Source: Methylobacter sp.
GTDB lineage: Bacteria > Pseudomonadota > Gammaproteobacteria > Methylococcales > Methylomonadaceae
Reading direction: 5' to 3'
NCBI GenBank assembly: GCA_003158415.1
Contig: PMJA01000319.1
Span: 1 to 6,239, forward strand
DNA: 6,239 nucleotides
Part shown: piece after piece, positions 4,502 to 6,239 of the stretch
Layout: each line of letters begins with the position of its first letter
Position numbering within the stretch: position 1 is the first letter of the stretch
Translations under genes and position numbers: made by a program
The notes under the pieces: model-generated
Told to the model about the DNA's origin: nothing
Database searches by the model: none
Seen by the model: only the letters and a program-made list of their open reading frames with translations

Positions 4502-5782
4502 CTAAGGCGCCCATGCGGGTTCACGCACTTCACCGCTATTAAAAACCAACTTTTGTTGCATTTTACCATCTAATGACACCGCCGATAAGAATCCTGTGCG
4601 GCCTTTTTTTGACGCATACAGAATCATGCTGCCATTCGGCGCAAAACTGGGGGATTCATCGGATCGGCCGCTCGTTAACACGTTCATGGATCGGGTTGCC
4701 AAATCCATAACAGCAATACGATAGTCATTACCGTTACCATGCACCAGCACCAGGCTTTTACCGTCCGGTGAAAAGCTGGCTCTAGCATTGTAATCGCCGG
4801 AAAATGTCAAGCGCTTTTCCTCGCCGCCCTGGCTGGGAACTCTGTAAATTTGCGGCTTACCGCCCCTGTCCGAGGTAAAAACAATACTGCCGCCGTCAGG
4901 AGACCAGGAAGGCTCGGTATCTATGGCAAAACTTTTGGTCAATCTGGTTAATGAACGTGTAGTCAAATTCAGTACATAAATATCAGGACTGCCATCTTTA
5001 GATAAGGTCAACGCTAACCGAGTCCCGTCCGGCGACCAGGCGGGAGCGCCATTGATGCCCGGAAACTCGGCGACGCGAACCCGCTCACCGGTAGCCAGTG
5101 TCTGCACATAAATGGCTGCTGATTTTCTCTCAAAGGACACATACGCCAATTTTTTGCCATCAGGCGACCAGGAAGGCGACATCAGCGGCTCAACGGATGA
5201 CGCTACGGTTTGAGGATTAAATCCGTCCGCATCGGCAACTTGCAACTGCTGTGACTGTTGTTTGCTGCCTTGATTATTGGTAGTGATATAGGCAATACGC
5301 CCACTAAAAACGCCTTTCTTTCCGGTTAATTTTTCAAAAATAAGGTCGCTGATATGATGAGCCGTCCTGCGCAAATCAGCTGCGGAAGAACTCATGCGGT
5401 AGCCTAATAGTTGCCCGCTTTTAAAGACATCAAGCAACTGAAATTGCACATTATATTGCCCGCCGCCAGCGTCGCTTACCTGACCGATGACGAGATAATT
5501 CTGCCCCAAACCCTGCCACTCGCTAAAATTAACCGCAGCTAACGTATTCGGCTTGCTCGGCATGCCTTGTTCTGCCATCATTTTGAAATAACCGCTACGC
5601 TCCAGGTCGGCATTGACGACAGCGCTAATATTAACCGGAACGCCCGATGAGGCAAAAGGCACCACGGCAATGGGAACTGCGCTGTCAAGGCCTTCGGTAA
5701 CGTCGATGGTTAACTCGGCGTAACTAGGCGCTATAAAAAGGAATATTAGGCCAAGAAACACCGCCCTTTTAAAAAAAATCAT
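4502..5782 (-). CDS. tolB: TolB, periplasmic beta-propeller protein of the Tol-Pal system
   Basis: TolB is a soluble periplasmic protein that binds Pal and TolA and switches Pal between peptidoglycan-bound and mobile states. The 426-residue product (E. coli TolB is about 430) has a signal peptide, MIFFKRAVFLGLIFLFIAPS followed by YA, likely cut after Ala22. A TolB N-terminal domain follows from about 23 to 155 (VPIAVVPFASSG, VNADLERSGYF, NYLVIGQV). A C-terminal beta-propeller is marked by repeats of the WSPDG type near 205, 249, 293, then FSPDG near 337 and FAPNG near 380, closing with EPAWAP. The start ATG has AAAGG eight bases upstream. It lies 59 bases after tolA and 56 before pal, on the same strand. 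Nothing is missing or odd. Confidence 0.97.
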   Translation of the reverse strand: MIFFKRAVFLGLIFLFIAPSYAELTIDVTEGLDSAVPIAVVPFASSGVPVNISAVVNADLERSGYFKMMAEQGMPSKPNTLAAVNFSEWQGLGQNYLVIGQVSDAGGGQYNVQFQLLDVFKSGQLLGYRMSSSAADLRRTAHHISDLIFEKLTGKKGVFSGRIAYITTNNQGSKQQSQQLQVADADGFNPQTVASSVEPLMSPSWSPDGKKLAYVSFERKSAAIYVQTLATGERVRVAEFPGINGAPAWSPDGTRLALTLSKDGSPDIYVLNLTTRSLTRLTKSFAIDTEPSWSPDGGSIVFTSDRGGKPQIYRVPSQGGEEKRLTFSGDYNARASFSPDGKSLVLVHGNGNDYRIAVMDLATRSMNVLTSGRSDESPSFAPNGSMILYASKKGRTGFLSAVSLDGKMQQKLVFNSGEVREPAWAP

Positions 5783-5841
5783 GTTATTTTCCTTTGAAAC
5801 TTAAAAAACTTAGTCATTTTAGCAACTTTACTAAAATAAGG

Positions 5842-6239
5842 TCATTTCGGGCATAAACTATCATTCTCGGCTAAACATAAAGTAAAAGTCTTAAATTCCG
5901 CAAGAAATAATTCTTTATCTACCGGAACCCTGAACGGCGACGCTCTGTTAACAGCTGTTTCTGCTGAACGGTCGAAAATATCGTCTCCGCTACTTTGAAC
6001 GACTGTCGCGTCAATTACAGTGCCGTTAGACATTAATCTGACCCTGATTTTACAAAACAACCCTTTTTTGTCGGGTGGTTGAATCCAGCTTTGGCTGGTT
6101 TTACGCCTGATCTCAGCAATAATTCTAGCCTTTTCAGCCGTTCTGTCCGCGATATTCGCTTTGGCGGCTTCTGCTTTTGCCTGTGCAGCAGCAGCTTCGA
6201 CTTTTGCTTGTTTATCGGCTGCCGCTTTCGCTTCTGCGG
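5842..6239 (-). CDS. tolA: TolA, C-terminal part (N-terminal part outside window)
   Basis: TolA spans the periplasm from the inner membrane, where it is driven by TolQR, to TolB and Pal at the outer membrane. The visible 131 residues run off the right edge. The first 45 or so are an Ala/Lys/Glu-rich helix (AEAKAAADKQAKVEAAAAQA and so on), the end of domain II. Domain III follows from about residue 50 (SWIQPPDKKG, CKIRVRLMSNGTV, VVQSSGDDIFDRSAETAVNR, PFRVPVD), a TonB-like C-terminal fold that contacts TolB/Pal and CpoB partners. The stop is TGA at 5842-5844. The ATG at 6060 is internal: the frame continues upstream with clear TolA sequence. Domain III holds three cysteines, one in FCK and two in the last eleven residues (LCLAENDSLC), of which two could form a disulfide. 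The inner-membrane anchor must lie to the right. Confidence 0.95.
   Translation of the reverse strand, partial: AEAKAAADKQAKVEAAAAQAKAEAAKANIADRTAEKARIIAEIRRKTSQSWIQPPDKKGLFCKIRVRLMSNGTVIDATVVQSSGDDIFDRSAETAVNRASPFRVPVDKELFLAEFKTFTLCLAENDSLCPK

Noticed and set aside
4446..4514. N-terminal extension of Pal from ATG 4514
   Set aside because: It would place 23 residues before a perfect lipoprotein signal peptide and overlap the tolB end.
5817..5836. Inverted repeat TTTTAG...CTAAAA in the tolA-tolB gap
   Set aside because: The stem is A/T-only and short with no T-tract after it, so it is not a credible terminator; I also found no good promoter hexamer pair there.

Overview
The window looks like the chromosome of a gammaproteobacterium. 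It joins a conserved housekeeping block (right, about 1551-6239, all genes on the minus strand) to an accessory segment (left, about 1-1550, genes on the plus strand). The housekeeping order tolA-tolB-pal-cpoB-queE-queC-tRNA-Lys is the one I know from Pseudomonas-like gammaproteobacteria; in E. coli cpoB is also followed by tRNA-Lys genes. The protein sequences would suit a methanotroph-like or environmental gammaproteobacterium, but I cannot fix the genus.

Right to left on the minus strand: the C-terminal part of TolA (cut by the window edge), TolB, Pal and CpoB. These are the periplasmic and outer-membrane parts of the Tol-Pal system, which couples the proton motive force to outer-membrane constriction at division. 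TolQ and TolR would lie beyond the right edge. Two queuosine precursor genes follow, queE (overlapping the cpoB stop by one base) and queC. A tRNA-Lys(UUU) gene comes next, with its own good promoter and an intrinsic terminator. Spacing is tight from pal to queC, so this part probably reads as one operon, possibly helped by an internal promoter before pal.

The left segment holds the last 166 residues of a large protein resembling the C-terminus of type ISP restriction-modification (helicase-methylase) enzymes. It is followed by a 130-residue island-type protein of unknown function. Then come about 600 bases (937-1550) with no convincing gene. They contain a plus-strand terminator, a weak candidate promoter, degenerate short repeats, a small Cys-rich ORF and traces of what may be a decayed coding sequence. 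The accessory segment abuts the 3' end of the tRNA-Lys gene, a classic integration site for islands and prophages, but no integrase or second att copy lies in the window.

I found no CRISPR array, insertion sequence or rRNA. The least explained part is 937-1550; the rest is orthodox.
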